From NCBI GenBank assembly GCA_022826125.1, contig JAJDVM010000187.1, positions 1-32,654 on the forward strand: a stretch of 32,654 nucleotides of DNA, given 5' to 3'. The position numbers and the translations under genes were made by a program. A model generated the notes under the pieces. That model made no database searches. It saw only the letters and a list, made by a program, of their open reading frames with translations, and was not told where the DNA came from. Within the stretch, counting starts at the first letter, position 1; every line of letters starts with the position of its first letter. Positions 23,993 to 32,334 of this stretch are shown here, piece by piece. The stretch comes from Defluviicoccus sp. (GTDB lineage Bacteria; Pseudomonadota; Alphaproteobacteria; MPNO01).

Positions 23993-25220
23993 GACGGAAA
24001 CCGCCGGTCCCGTCCGGCGGTGGCTGTCGATTATCGGGGTGGGCGAGGACGGCGTCGAGGGGCTGTCCTCGGCGGCGAGGCAGGCGGTGACGGATGCCGA
24101 GATCGTCTTCGGCGGGCAGCGCCATCTGCGCTTGCTCGCGAACCTGATCCGGGGGGAAACGGTCGCATGGCCGAGCCCGATCCGCTCCGCCATCCCCCGG
24201 ATCGAAGAGATGCGCGGAAGACCGGTCGCGGTTCTGGCTTCCGGCGATCCGTTCCATCACGGGATCGGCTCGGTCCTCACCGAAGTCGTCCGGGCAGAGG
24301 AAACCGCCGTCTTCGCGGCCCCGTCGTCCTTCAGTCTCGCGGCGGGCCGCATGGGCTGGGCGGTTCAGGATGCCGGGCTGGTGTCGCTCTGCGGCCATCC
24401 GGTCGAGACGCTGCTCCCCCATCTCCAGCCCTCGCGGCGCCTGCTCGTGCTCTCGGCGGACGAGACGACGCCGAACGCGGTCGCGCGCCTGATGAGCGAG
24501 AACGGGTTCGGCGCCAGCCGGATCGCCGTACTGGAGGCGTTGGGCGGGCCGTCGGAGCGGGTGCGGGAGTGCCGCGCCGACGCGTTCGATCTCGCGGACG
24601 TCGCGCGGCTGAACACGATGGCGATCGCCGTCGAGGCGGAACGAGAAGCACGGATCGTCCCGTTGGGCGCGGGTCTGGACGACGCGCTGTTCGAGACCGA
24701 CGGCATGCTGACCAAGCGCGAAGTCCGGGCGGTCACGCTGTCGAGCCTCGCCCCGCGCGCGGGCGAGCTCCTGTGGGATATCGGCGCGGGCTCGGGGTCG
24801 GTCGCGATCGAGTGGCTTCTCGCCCATCCGGCCAACCGGGCGGTCGGCGTCGAACGGCGCGCCGACCGCGCGGCGCGGGCGCGGGGGAACGCCGCCGCGC
24901 TCGGGGTGCCGCGTCTGGAGGTCGTCGAGGCGGAAGCGCCCGGCGCGCTCGGTTCCCTGCCGGCGCCCGATGCGGTCTTCGTGGGCGGAGGGATCGCCCA
25001 TGAGGGCGTGATGGGCGCCGCCTGGGACGCGCTCCCCCCCGGCGGCCGGCTGGTCGCCAACAGCGTCACGCTGGAGAGCGACCTCGTCCTCGGCGGGTTC
25101 GTCGGGAAGGCCGGCGGCACGCTGACCCGGCTGTCGGTCGAACGGCTCGACCGGATCGGCGGGATGCGGGGGTTCCGCCCGGCGATGACGGTTACCCAGT
25201 TGCGGGCGACGAAGCCGTGA
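23967..25220 (+). CDS. cobL: CobL, precorrin-6B C5,15-methyltransferase (decarboxylating)
   Basis: This 417-residue fusion of CbiE-like and CbiT-like domains methylates C-5 and C-15 of precorrin-6B and decarboxylates the C-12 acetate, giving precorrin-8X. The N-terminal methylase domain has [13 protein letters not shown] and [13 protein letters not shown]. The C-terminal Rossmann-type SAM domain has [16 protein letters not shown] and DAVFVGGGI. The GTG at 23967 is supported by AAGAGGAG 8 bases upstream; no ATG is available near the conserved start. The TGA overlaps the cobE start by four bases. Confidence 0.95.
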   Translation: MTPSGSPAPTETAGPVRRWLSIIGVGEDGVEGLSSAARQAVTDAEIVFGGQRHLRLLANLIRGETVAWPSPIRSAIPRIEEMRGRPVAVLASGDPFHHGIGSVLTEVVRAEETAVFAAPSSFSLAAGRMGWAVQDAGLVSLCGHPVETLLPHLQPSRRLLVLSADETTPNAVARLMSENGFGASRIAVLEALGGPSERVRECRADAFDLADVARLNTMAIAVEAEREARIVPLGAGLDDALFETDGMLTKREVRAVTLSSLAPRAGELLWDIGAGSGSVAIEWLLAHPANRAVGVERRADRAARARGNAAALGVPRLEVVEAEAPGALGSLPAPDAVFVGGGIAHEGVMGAAWDALPPGGRLVANSVTLESDLVLGGFVGKAGGTLTRLSVERLDRIGGMRGFRPAMTVTQLRATKP

Positions 25221-25600
25221 TCGTCGTCGGGATCGGGTGCCGCCGGGGCAGTCCAACGGCCCGGATCGCCGGGGCGGTCGGCGAGGCTTTGAAGACGGCG
25301 GGAATACCGGTCGACGGCGTCGATGCGCTCGCCGCGCCCGAATTCAAGGCGGACGAGGCCGGTATCGCGGGAGCGGCGGCGGCGTTCGACCTGCCGCTTC
25401 GGCTGATCGACCGGTCGCGGCTGGACGCGGTTCAGCCGCTCTGCGCCACCCGTTCGCCGACGGCGGAGAACGCGACCGGGTTGGCTGCGATCTCCGAGGC
25501 CGCCGCCCTCGCCGCCGCCGGTCGCAACGCCTCGCTGGTTTTGCCCCGGATCGCGCGGGACGGTGTCACCTGCGCGGTGGCGCGCGGAGAAGGCGTGTGA
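25217..25600 (+). CDS. cobE: CobE, CbiG C-terminal-domain-like protein
   Basis: This 127-residue protein corresponds to the C-terminal domain of CbiG. It has [11 protein letters not shown] at the start and [16 protein letters not shown], which resembles the family '[11 protein letters not shown]' stretch. In aerobic-type clusters a stand-alone protein of this kind is called CobE; its precise function is not settled. The CbiG lactonase domain that releases acetaldehyde in the anaerobic pathway is absent. It starts at a GTG overlapping the cobL stop, and its own stop overlaps the cobM GTG, both by four bases. Confidence 0.88.
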   Translation: MIVVGIGCRRGSPTARIAGAVGEALKTAGIPVDGVDALAAPEFKADEAGIAGAAAAFDLPLRLIDRSRLDAVQPLCATRSPTAENATGLAAISEAAALAAAGRNASLVLPRIARDGVTCAVARGEGV

Positions 25601-26361
25601 CCGTCCATTTCATCGGCGCCGGGCCGGGCGCGCCGGACCTGATCACCCTGCGCGGCCGCGAATTGCTGGGCCGCTGTCCGATCTGCCTCTACGCGGGATC
25701 GCTGGTGCATCGCGGCATCCTTGCCCACTGCCCGGCGGGAGCCAGGATCGTCGATACCGCGCCGATGAGCCTGGAGGAGATCGTCGGGGAGATCCGCGCC
25801 GCGCACGAGTCAGGAAAGGATGTCGCCCGGCTGCACTCGGGCGACCTCTCGGTCTGGAGCGCGGTGGGCGAGCAGTTCCGCCGGCTCGACCGGCTCGGCA
25901 TTCCCTACACGATGACGCCGGGCGTTCCGGCCTTCGCCGCCTCGGCCGCGGCGCTGCGGCGCGAGCTCACTCTTCCGGGGATCGCGCAGTCGCTGGTGCT
26001 CACCCGCACATCCGGCCGTGCCTCGAAGATGCCGGAGCGGGAGACCCTCGAAACGTTCGCCGCGTCGGGCGCCACGCTCGCGCTCCACCTCTCGGTTCAT
26101 GCGCTGGACCGGATCGTGGCGGCTCTTCTTCCCCATTACGGCCCGGACTGTCCGGTCGCGATCGTCTGCCGCGCGAGCTGGCCGGAGGAGCAGATCGTCC
26201 GGGGCACGCTCTCCACCATCGAGGCTGCCGTTGCCGCGACGCCCATGGAACGGACGGCGACCATACTGGTCGGACCGGTGCTGGCGGCCGAGGATTTCGG
26301 CGAGAGCGCGCTCTACGACCCGGACTACCGCCGACGGTTTCGGCAGGGTCCGACCGGATGA
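25597..26361 (+). CDS. cobM: CobM, precorrin-4 C11-methyltransferase
   Basis: This 254-residue tetrapyrrole methylase converts precorrin-4 to precorrin-5. Motifs seen are [40 protein letters not shown] and [14 protein letters not shown], the GDLS and GSLV segments being typical of CobM/CbiF. The start is a GTG overlapping the cobE TGA. The convergent cbiD ends only two bases downstream of its stop, so no terminator separates them. Confidence 0.97.
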   Translation: MTVHFIGAGPGAPDLITLRGRELLGRCPICLYAGSLVHRGILAHCPAGARIVDTAPMSLEEIVGEIRAAHESGKDVARLHSGDLSVWSAVGEQFRRLDRLGIPYTMTPGVPAFAASAAALRRELTLPGIAQSLVLTRTSGRASKMPERETLETFAASGATLALHLSVHALDRIVAALLPHYGPDCPVAIVCRASWPEEQIVRGTLSTIEAAVAATPMERTATILVGPVLAAEDFGESALYDPDYRRRFRQGPTG

Positions 26362-26363
26362 GG

Positions 26364-27476
26364 CTAGCCGGGTGCCTTTCCGGCGAGCCTGCCCTCGCGA
26401 TCGAAGAGCAGGATGTCGATCTCGATATCCGCGCCGGCGACCGCCGCCTCGGCGGTGCGCCGGGCGGCGCGCGCGATTTCGTCGCCGAGCGCCAACCCCT
26501 CCGCCTCCGCGATCCGGAAGGCAAGCGCCGTCGTGTTCGCCTGCGCGATGGCCCCGGCGGTCGCCTCGCTCGCCCCGACCTGCCTCGCCACGGCGGCAAG
26601 CGCCGGCAGATCGACCGCGCCCTTGCGCGAATGAAGATCGAGCCGGCCCTGGGCGAGCTTGGTCATCTTCGCCACGCCGCCGGCGACGGTCACGCGCGGC
26701 ACGGGATGCCTGCGCAGGTACTTGAGCATCCCGCCGACGAAATCGCCCATATCGATCAGCGCGGATTCGGGAAGATCGTAATGGCGCTGAACCGCCGCTT
26801 CGGAGGTCGAGCCCGTCGCGCCGGCGATATGGGTCAGGCCGGTCGCGCGGGCGACGTCGATCCCGCTGTAGATCGAGTGGATCCACGCGGCGCAGGAATA
26901 GGGGACGACGATCCCGGTCGTCCCGAGGATGGAGAGACCGCCCACGATCCCGAGACGCGGGTTCATCGTTTTCCTGGCCAGTTCCTCGCCGCCCGGGATG
27001 GAGACCTCGACCTCTGCGTCGCCCGGCACGCCGTGGGCTTCGGCGACCTCGGCGATGGCGGCGGCGATCATCCGGCGCGGCACCGGGTTGATTGCGGGCT
27101 CGCCCGGTTCGACCGGCAATCCCGGCTTGGTCGCCGTGCCGACGCCGGGCCCTGCGCGAAACCGGACGCCGCCCCGGGATTTCCGGACCGTGACCTCGAC
27201 CAGCGCGCCGTGAGTCACGTCGGGATCGTCGCCTGCATCCTTGACGACCGCCGCCGTCGCCGCGCCGGGCGCCGTCTCATGGCGTGCGAGCACGAACTGG
27301 ACCCGGTCGCCGCGCGGCAGGGTGATCGTCACCGGATCCTCGAAGCTGCCTGTCAGCAGGGCGCCGAAGGCCGATTTCGCGGCCGCGGTGGCGCAGGCGC
27401 CCGTGGTCCAGCCGCGGCGCAGCGATCGTTCGCGTACCATCGCATTGGAGATAGACATTTGCCGCGCGGCTGTCAT
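26364..27476 (-). CDS. cbiD: CbiD, (cobalt-)precorrin-5B C1-methyltransferase
   Basis: This 370-residue SAM-dependent C-1 methyltransferase of the CbiD family normally belongs to the anaerobic, cobalt-early pathway. The RRGWTTGACATAAAKSA opening, NPRLGIVGGLSILGTTGIV and GATGSTSEAAVQ are diagnostic. In the aerobic route C-1 methylation, coupled to loss of the C-20 acyl group, is done by the unrelated CobF. No cobF is present here, so CbiD probably takes its place, as is believed for a number of aerobic cobalamin producers. Start choice: the ATG at 27476 or an in-frame ATG at 27458; neither has a clear Shine-Dalgarno. It is divergent from cobA with 17 bases between. Confidence 0.95.
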   Translation of the reverse strand: MTAARQMSISNAMVRERSLRRGWTTGACATAAAKSAFGALLTGSFEDPVTITLPRGDRVQFVLARHETAPGAATAAVVKDAGDDPDVTHGALVEVTVRKSRGGVRFRAGPGVGTATKPGLPVEPGEPAINPVPRRMIAAAIAEVAEAHGVPGDAEVEVSIPGGEELARKTMNPRLGIVGGLSILGTTGIVVPYSCAAWIHSIYSGIDVARATGLTHIAGATGSTSEAAVQRHYDLPESALIDMGDFVGGMLKYLRRHPVPRVTVAGGVAKMTKLAQGRLDLHSRKGAVDLPALAAVARQVGASEATAGAIAQANTTALAFRIAEAEGLALGDEIARAARRTAEAAVAGADIEIDILLFDREGRLAGKAPG

Positions 27477-27493
27477 CGGGCTATGGCATCCCG

Positions 27494-28303
27494 ATGATCG
27501 GCGAAAAGCTGGAAAGCATGCTGGACGGCAGCCCGGTGTTCGAGCCCGGCACCGTGTGGCTGGTCGGCGCCGGGCCGGGCGATCCGGGCTACCTCACGGT
27601 GAACGCGCTGCGCGCACTCCAACAGGCGGACACGATCCTGCACGATGCGCTGATCGACGACCGCATCCTCGAACTCGCGCGTCCGGAGGCCGCGAAGATC
27701 TATTCCGGCAAGCGGGCCGGCGAGCATTCGATCGACCGGGACGCCCTCTGCGCGCGAATGGTCGACCTCGCCCGGTCCGGCCAGAGGGTGCTGCGGCTGA
27801 AGGGCGGCGATCCGATGATTTTCGGGCGCGGCGGCGAGGAAATCCTGAAGCTCGCCGAGGCCGGGATCCCGTTCCGGATCGTCCCGGGCGTCACGGCAGG
27901 GCTCGCGGCGATGGCGGTGGCGACGATCCCGGCGACCCAGCGCGACGTCAATCGCGCGGTGGTGCTGGCCACCGGGCACGCCGCGTCCGACGCCGACGAG
28001 ACGGACTGGGCGGCGCTCGCCGGGCTGGGGCAGCCCCTGGTGCTCTACATGGCGCTGCGGCGGCTCGACCGGATCGCCGGAGAGCTCATCGCGGGCGGCA
28101 TGGGCCGGGAAACGCCGCTCGCGGTGATCTCGTCGGCCACACGGTCGGACGAGGACATACTGGTGTCCACGCTCGGCACCGTCTCCGAGGACAGGAAACG
28201 CCATCCGATCGAACCGCCGGCAGTGGTCGTCATCGGAGAGATCGTGACCATGCGCGAACGGCTGTTGCGCATCGCGCCGGCCTTCGCGGGGGCGCTTGCT
28301 TGA
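27494..28303 (+). CDS. cobA: CobA, uroporphyrinogen-III C-methyltransferase
   Basis: This 269-residue SUMT methylates uroporphyrinogen III twice to make precorrin-2, the branch point into corrinoids (and siroheme, if other enzymes exist). Motifs seen are WLVGAGPGDPGYLTV, RLKGGDPMIFGRGGEE and FRIVPGVTAGLAA. It is a stand-alone methylase without the CysG dehydrogenase/ferrochelatase domain, which fits dedicated cobalamin use. The ATG at 27494 is 17 bases from the divergent cbiD start. Its TGA overlaps the cobB TTG start. Confidence 0.97.
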   Translation: MIGEKLESMLDGSPVFEPGTVWLVGAGPGDPGYLTVNALRALQQADTILHDALIDDRILELARPEAAKIYSGKRAGEHSIDRDALCARMVDLARSGQRVLRLKGGDPMIFGRGGEEILKLAEAGIPFRIVPGVTAGLAAMAVATIPATQRDVNRAVVLATGHAASDADETDWAALAGLGQPLVLYMALRRLDRIAGELIAGGMGRETPLAVISSATRSDEDILVSTLGTVSEDRKRHPIEPPAVVVIGEIVTMRERLLRIAPAFAGALA

Positions 28304-29634
28304 CCGCGCCGGCGCTGCTCATCGGCGCGCCCCGCTCGGGGGCCGGAAAAACGACATTGTCGGTAGGCATTATCGCCGCGCTTTCCCGGCGCGGGCGGCA
28401 TGTGCGCGCGCTGAAATGCGGACCGGACTACATCGACTCGGCATTTCATGCCGCCGCGTGCGGCACGGAGTGCGCGAATATAGACAGTTGGGCGATGTCG
28501 TCCGGCCACATGGCGGCGATTCTTCGCTCGACCGCGGCCGGGGTCGACATTCTGATTGTCGAGTCGGCGATGGGTCTCTTCGACGGGGTCGCGGGAAATC
28601 GCGGGCGCTCCGGCGCGGCAGCCGACATCGCGATCCGATTCGGCATCCCGGTCGTCCTCGCGATCGACATCGCCGGACAGGCGCAATCGGCGGGCGCCGT
28701 TGCCAGGGGATTCGCCTCGTTCGATCCCGGCCTGGAGGTGGCGGGCGCGATTCTGAACGGGGTCGCCAGCGAGCGTCACCTGCGGATGGCTTCCGAAGGG
28801 CTGGAAACGGCCGGAATTGAGCGCCTGGGCTGGCTGCCGAGAGAGGAGCGATTCGCATTTCCGGATCGGCATCTGGGCCTCGTCCAGGCGCGCGAGCGGC
28901 ACGATCTGGCCGGCAAGATCGAAGCCCTTGCCGATCGGATTGCCGACACCGTCGATCTCGACCGGGTGGAGGCGCTGGCCCGACCGCCGCTGGAAGGGGG
29001 CGGCTTCGACGCAGTGGACCGTTTCGCCACATGCGCGGTCGACCCGCCGGGCCAGCGCATCGCGCTCGCGGAAGACGACGCGTTCTCGTTCTTCTACACC
29101 CACATGGCGGCGGAATGGCACCGCCGAGGGGCCGAAATCGTCCGCTTCTCCCCGCTCGCCGACGAACCGCCGCCCGGGGATTGCGACTGTTGCTGGCTGC
29201 CGGGCGGCTATCCGGAGCTTCACGCGGGAAAGATCGCCGCCGCGCGGCGGTTCCTGGAGGGGCTGGCGGCCTTCGCGGAAACCCGTCCGGTGCACGGCGA
29301 ATGCGGCGGCTACATGGTCCTCGGCAGAACGCTCGAGGATGCGGACGGCGAGGTCCACGAAATGGCGGGCCTGATGGGGCATCGGACGAGCTTCCGCGAC
29401 CGCAAGCTCCATCTCGGCTACAGGCGCGCGATCACGAGGCGGGATTGCGTTCTGGGCCGCGCGGGCACGGCGGTCCGCGGCCACGAATTCCACTACGCGA
29501 CGCTGATCGACGAAGGAACGGACGAGGCCTTTCTGGAAGTCTTCGACGGCGAAGGCAGGGAGCTCGGCAGCGGCGGCGGGCGGCGCGGCAACGCGACCGG
29601 GACGTTCTTTCACGCCATCGCGCGGGAGACCTGA
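28300..29634 (+). CDS. cobB: CobB, hydrogenobyrinic acid a,c-diamide synthase
   Basis: This 444-residue glutamine-dependent amidotransferase amidates the a and c acetates of hydrogenobyrinic acid before cobalt insertion by CobN. The P-loop GAPRSGAGKTT is at residues 9-19, and LKCGPDYIDSAFH and ESAMGLFDG follow. The class I glutaminase domain has WLPGGYPELHAG and the nucleophile in GECGGYMVLG, with a C-terminal GTFFHAI histidine. The start is a TTG overlapping the cobA stop (TTGA). No ATG or GTG sits in frame near the conserved N-terminus, so a rare start codon is likely. Confidence 0.95.
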   Translation: MTAPALLIGAPRSGAGKTTLSVGIIAALSRRGRHVRALKCGPDYIDSAFHAAACGTECANIDSWAMSSGHMAAILRSTAAGVDILIVESAMGLFDGVAGNRGRSGAAADIAIRFGIPVVLAIDIAGQAQSAGAVARGFASFDPGLEVAGAILNGVASERHLRMASEGLETAGIERLGWLPREERFAFPDRHLGLVQARERHDLAGKIEALADRIADTVDLDRVEALARPPLEGGGFDAVDRFATCAVDPPGQRIALAEDDAFSFFYTHMAAEWHRRGAEIVRFSPLADEPPPGDCDCCWLPGGYPELHAGKIAAARRFLEGLAAFAETRPVHGECGGYMVLGRTLEDADGEVHEMAGLMGHRTSFRDRKLHLGYRRAITRRDCVLGRAGTAVRGHEFHYATLIDEGTDEAFLEVFDGEGRELGSGGGRRGNATGTFFHAIARET

Positions 29635-29648
29635 GCCGCCCTCGCCGC

Positions 29649-29678
29649 TTGACCGCATTCGGGGCGAAAGGCTATTGC
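29649..29678 (+). promoter_or_regulatory. Possible promoter for cbtB-cbtA
   Basis: In the 95-base gap between cobB and cbtB, TTGACC (29649-29654) and TATTGC (29673-29678) are spaced by 18 bases and roughly fit sigma-70-type -35 and -10 elements. The -10 match is poor. I see no cobalamin riboswitch core in this leader. Confidence 0.3.
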
Positions 29679-29729
29679 TTACGGGCGCGATGATGGTAGA
29701 GCGCGCCGGGCGACATGACGGAGAAACGC

Positions 29730-29900
29730 ATGACTGCTCAAACGCAAAGCCGGGTGTGGATCCCGACGAATCTTGTCGCCATCGCCCTTTGCGCCTTTAT
29801 CGGGCTGGCGATTGTCGGAATCGCCGGTCATGCGCAGACATCCGCGCTGCATGACGCCGCGCACGACACGCGCCACGCAGCGGGCTTCCCCTGCCACTAG
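29730..29900 (+). CDS. cbtB: CbtB, small cobalt-transporter subunit
   Basis: This 56-residue membrane protein of the CbtB family is a predicted partner of CbtA in cobalt uptake and linked to cobalamin synthesis in many genomes. It has one hydrophobic helix (about residues 14-33 in this numbering) and a histidine-containing tail (HDAAHDTRHAAGFPCH) likely to bind metal. The ATG at 29730 is preferred because GGAG lies 6-7 bases upstream; an in-frame ATG at 29715 lacks a good ribosome binding site. The cbtA ATG follows its stop after two bases. Confidence 0.88.
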   Translation: MTAQTQSRVWIPTNLVAIALCAFIGLAIVGIAGHAQTSALHDAAHDTRHAAGFPCH

Positions 29901-29902
29901 GC

Positions 29903-30604
29903 ATGTTCTCCCGCATTCTGGTCAGCGGGCTCTTCGCTGGCTTTGCGGCCGGGCTGATCGCGGCCCTGCTGCAGTTGGCCTTCGTCCAGCCGGTCCTGCT
30001 TCACGCGGAGCTCTATGAGAGCGGCCAGCTCACCCATTTCGGCGCGGCGAAGGCGGGTGCGGCGACGGCCGCCGGCGGCATCGACCTCGTCCGCGACGGG
30101 TTGAGCGTCCTGTTCACCACCCTGATCTACACCGGCTACGCCCTGATCCTCGTCGGGGCGATGGCGCTCGCGGAAGATCGCGGGTTCCGGATCGCCGTCC
30201 GTCAGGGCCTCCTGTGGGGTACCGCCGGGTTCGTCGCGGTGCAGTTCGCGCCCGCCGTGGGCCTGCCGCCGGAGCTGCCGGGCTCGGCCGCCGCCGACAT
30301 GGGCCTCCGCCAGGTCTGGTGGTTCGGCACCGTCGGCGCCACCGCGGCCGGTATCGCCCTGATCGCCTTTGGAAAAGGCTGGACCGCCCGGGGCATCGCC
30401 GCCGCGCTGATTCTCGCGCCCCATGTCATCGGCGCGCCGCATCCCGAGACCTTCGCCGGACCCGTGCCGCCGGAGCTCGCCGGCATGTTCGCGGGCCGGG
30501 CGCTCGGCGTCGGGCTGGTCGCCTGGGCCCTGCTCGGGCTGCTCGCCGCATGGTTCTGGATCCGCGAGGGCAAGCGGAGCGAGGACACCCCGCGCACCGC
30601 CTGA
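29903..30604 (+). CDS. cbtA: CbtA, predicted cobalt transporter membrane subunit
   Basis: This 233-residue integral membrane protein matches CbtA in its opening (FSRILVSGLFAGFAAGLIAA, then FVQPVLLHAELYE) and in having about five hydrophobic helices. CbtA is predicted to import Co2+, based on the comparative genomics of B12 genes. Conserved histidines and glutamates after the first helix (HAELYE) and in APHVIGAPHPE may bind the metal. It is two bases after cbtB and 6 bases before the next gene, so the three form one operon, directly downstream of cobB. This supplies the metal for CobN. Confidence 0.9.
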   Translation: MFSRILVSGLFAGFAAGLIAALLQLAFVQPVLLHAELYESGQLTHFGAAKAGAATAAGGIDLVRDGLSVLFTTLIYTGYALILVGAMALAEDRGFRIAVRQGLLWGTAGFVAVQFAPAVGLPPELPGSAAADMGLRQVWWFGTVGATAAGIALIAFGKGWTARGIAAALILAPHVIGAPHPETFAGPVPPELAGMFAGRALGVGLVAWALLGLLAAWFWIREGKRSEDTPRTA

Positions 30605-30610
30605 CCGGCC

Positions 30611-31075
30611 ATGCCGCGCTCTCTCGCGCTCCTCCTGATCGGCCTGCTGCTGGGCGGCGGAATCGGCTTCTTTCTTGCGGCGGCGAACAACGTCGCCCTG
30701 GACGGGCACCATCATCCTGAAGCGGATCGTGCCGGCCATGGCGGGACGATCGACCTTCCCGCCGGACCCGACGCGCCGACGCTCGATTTCCGGGTAGCGA
30801 AAGACGCGGCATCGGGCTGGAACCTGCATATCGTGACGACCGGCTTCCGGTTCGCCCCGGAGAGCGTGAACGCGCCCCACCGTCCAGGAGAAGGCCATGC
30901 CCATGTCTACGTGGACGGAAAGAAGGTCGCCCGGATCTACGGGCCCCGGTTCCATCTCGGCGCCCTGCCGCCCGGCAGGGTGACGCTCTCCGTCACCCTC
31001 AACGCCAACGACCACAGCGCGCTGGCGGTAGCGGGACGCCCGCTGACGGCGGAAAAGACGATAACCGTCGAGTGA
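30611..31075 (+). CDS. His-rich membrane-anchored periplasmic protein
   Basis: This 154-residue protein has an N-terminal hydrophobic segment (about residues 5-25) that acts as a signal peptide or anchor. An HHH cluster (DGHHHPEAD) and GHGG follow. The exported domain has GHAHVYVDGKKVARIYGPRFHL, a proline-glycine turn and LNANDHSALAV. This looks like a small beta-sandwich with histidine ligands, but I do not recognise a named family. It is 6 bases after cbtA, so it is probably the third gene of the cobalt-uptake operon. A periplasmic metal-binding or metal-delivery role is inference. It ends 10 bases from the convergent hydrolase gene. Confidence 0.75.
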   Translation: MPRSLALLLIGLLLGGGIGFFLAAANNVALDGHHHPEADRAGHGGTIDLPAGPDAPTLDFRVAKDAASGWNLHIVTTGFRFAPESVNAPHRPGEGHAHVYVDGKKVARIYGPRFHLGALPPGRVTLSVTLNANDHSALAVAGRPLTAEKTITVE

Positions 31076-31085
31076 GTTCGGGCGG

Positions 31086-31976
31086 TCAGTCCTTCCCCGG
31101 TTCGAGGAGGATCGCCGCGCCCTCGGCGCGCCTGTCCCGGCGCGTCCACCGGCCGGCATCGACCGTGGCGATGAAGTCCTGCACCGCGGCATTGAAGACG
31201 GCCGGTTCCTCGAGGTTCGCCGTGTGCCCGGTTCTCGGCAGCACCACCAGCCCCGAGGTGGGGATGGTCTCCTTGAGGAACACGCCGGTCGGCAGCGCGG
31301 GACGATCCTCGTCGCCGTGCAGGATCAAGGCGGGCACCGTCATCTCCGCCAGGCGCTCCCGCAGGTCCCACGGCGAGGGGCGGCGCATCTGGACGCCGCG
31401 GAGCGTGAGCGCCGCGCCGCGCGCGGAGTGCTCCTTTAGCTGGGCGATGAACTCCGCGAAGCCGCGCGGGTCCTTGTGCTTCAGCTGCTCGCGTCCCGCT
31501 CCCGATCCGTAGACCGGCGCGAAGCTCTCGGCCCCCTCGCTCTCCCACCGTTCGGCCACCGCCTCGACCTCGGCGCGGAACCGGTCGGCGGTGTCGGGCT
31601 CGGCGCCGAAACCGACCCCGCCGATGACCACGGAGAGGGCCCGGTCGGCGTGGTCGAGGCCGAAATGCATCGCCGCGAAGCCGCCCATCGACAGGCCGAC
31701 GCAGTGCGCCTTGTCGATGCCCAGGTGATCGAGCGTCTCGACGATATCGGCGACCGCCCGGGCCTGGCTGTACATCCCCAAGTCGTCGGGCACGTCGGAC
31801 GGGGGATAGCCGCGTGCGTTGAACGCGACGCAGCGGTAGCGGCGGCCGAAATACCGCATCTGCTGTTCCCAGGCGCGGCAATCGCCGGCGAATTCATGCA
31901 CGAACACGATGGGCGTGCCGGACCCGGTTTCCTCGTAGTAGAGGCGGACGCCGTCGCTCGCGGTGAAGTGGGGCAT
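31086..31976 (-). CDS. Alpha/beta-hydrolase family protein
   Basis: This 296-residue serine hydrolase has a complete triad: S96 in the nucleophile elbow GLSMGG, D224 in LHGDEDRPA and H251 in PRTGHTANLEEP. HEFAGDCRAWEQQM near residues 27-40 supplies the oxyanion region. There is no signal peptide, so it is cytoplasmic. The ATG at 31976 is chosen because GAGGAA lies just upstream and the conserved fold starts immediately; an ATG 69 bases further upstream would add a low-complexity extension. It is a single gene, convergent with the cbt operon. The substrate is unknown (esterase, epoxide hydrolase, ring-opening hydrolase and haloperoxidase-like members all share this layout). Confidence 0.88.
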   Translation of the reverse strand: MPHFTASDGVRLYYEETGSGTPIVFVHEFAGDCRAWEQQMRYFGRRYRCVAFNARGYPPSDVPDDLGMYSQARAVADIVETLDHLGIDKAHCVGLSMGGFAAMHFGLDHADRALSVVIGGVGFGAEPDTADRFRAEVEAVAERWESEGAESFAPVYGSGAGREQLKHKDPRGFAEFIAQLKEHSARGAALTLRGVQMRRPSPWDLRERLAEMTVPALILHGDEDRPALPTGVFLKETIPTSGLVVLPRTGHTANLEEPAVFNAAVQDFIATVDAGRWTRRDRRAEGAAILLEPGKD

Positions 31977-32334
31977 GGTTCCTCGCCGATGTCTTTGCAG
32001 CCCTTTACCCGCGGAACCATAGTCTTTCTTGTGCGTCATAGCCACCTAACACACTGTTTTTCTTCATATTATTGTCCCGATACAAATTCCTTCATCAAAT
32101 AGTGACCGGATTCGATCATATTCCGGACGGCGCGGGTGACGCCGCACCGCGTCCGGTGCCCGACGTTTTGGTCCGATCCCCGCAAACCGCTCCGTTCGCG
32201 TGCCCGCCCGGCCTAATTCGCTTGCGAGCATTGCGGCCGGCGGCTATATATCGGCCAAAGGATTGGGAATTTCCCGGTCGACAGAAGGGTCCTGGAACTT
32301 CCGGGGCCCTTTTGTTTTTCTCTGCCCCGGGGGC
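31977..32334. other. Gene-poor interval with an AT-rich patch and a terminator
   Basis: No convincing coding region lies in these 358 bases. An AT-rich patch at about 32050-32105 could hold the promoter of the minus-strand hydrolase. On the plus strand TTGTCC (32073-32078) is spaced 17 bases from TCAAAT (32096-32101), a weak sigma-70-like pair. Further right are a short hairpin around 32234-32257 and the odd palindrome GGGAATTTCCC near 32267. The interval then reaches the plus-strand terminator at 32286-32319. Confidence 0.5.
32286..32319 (+). terminator. Rho-independent terminator, plus strand
   Basis: AGGGTCCTGG (32286-32295) pairs over its full length with CCGGGGCCCT (32301-32310), allowing G-U pairs, around a 5-base loop AACTT. 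It is followed by TTTGTTTTT (32311-32319). This is a textbook intrinsic terminator on the plus strand. The minus strand lacks a matching T-tract, so it does not fit the end of the DUF3800 gene. No plus-strand gene precedes it within the preceding 1.2 kb. Confidence 0.75.

Noticed and set aside
32033..32049. Possible third GTTG-N6-CAACTAA site near the hydrolase promoter
   Set aside because: Only 11 of 17 bases match site 1 and the inverted arms are lost, so it no longer forms the dyad.
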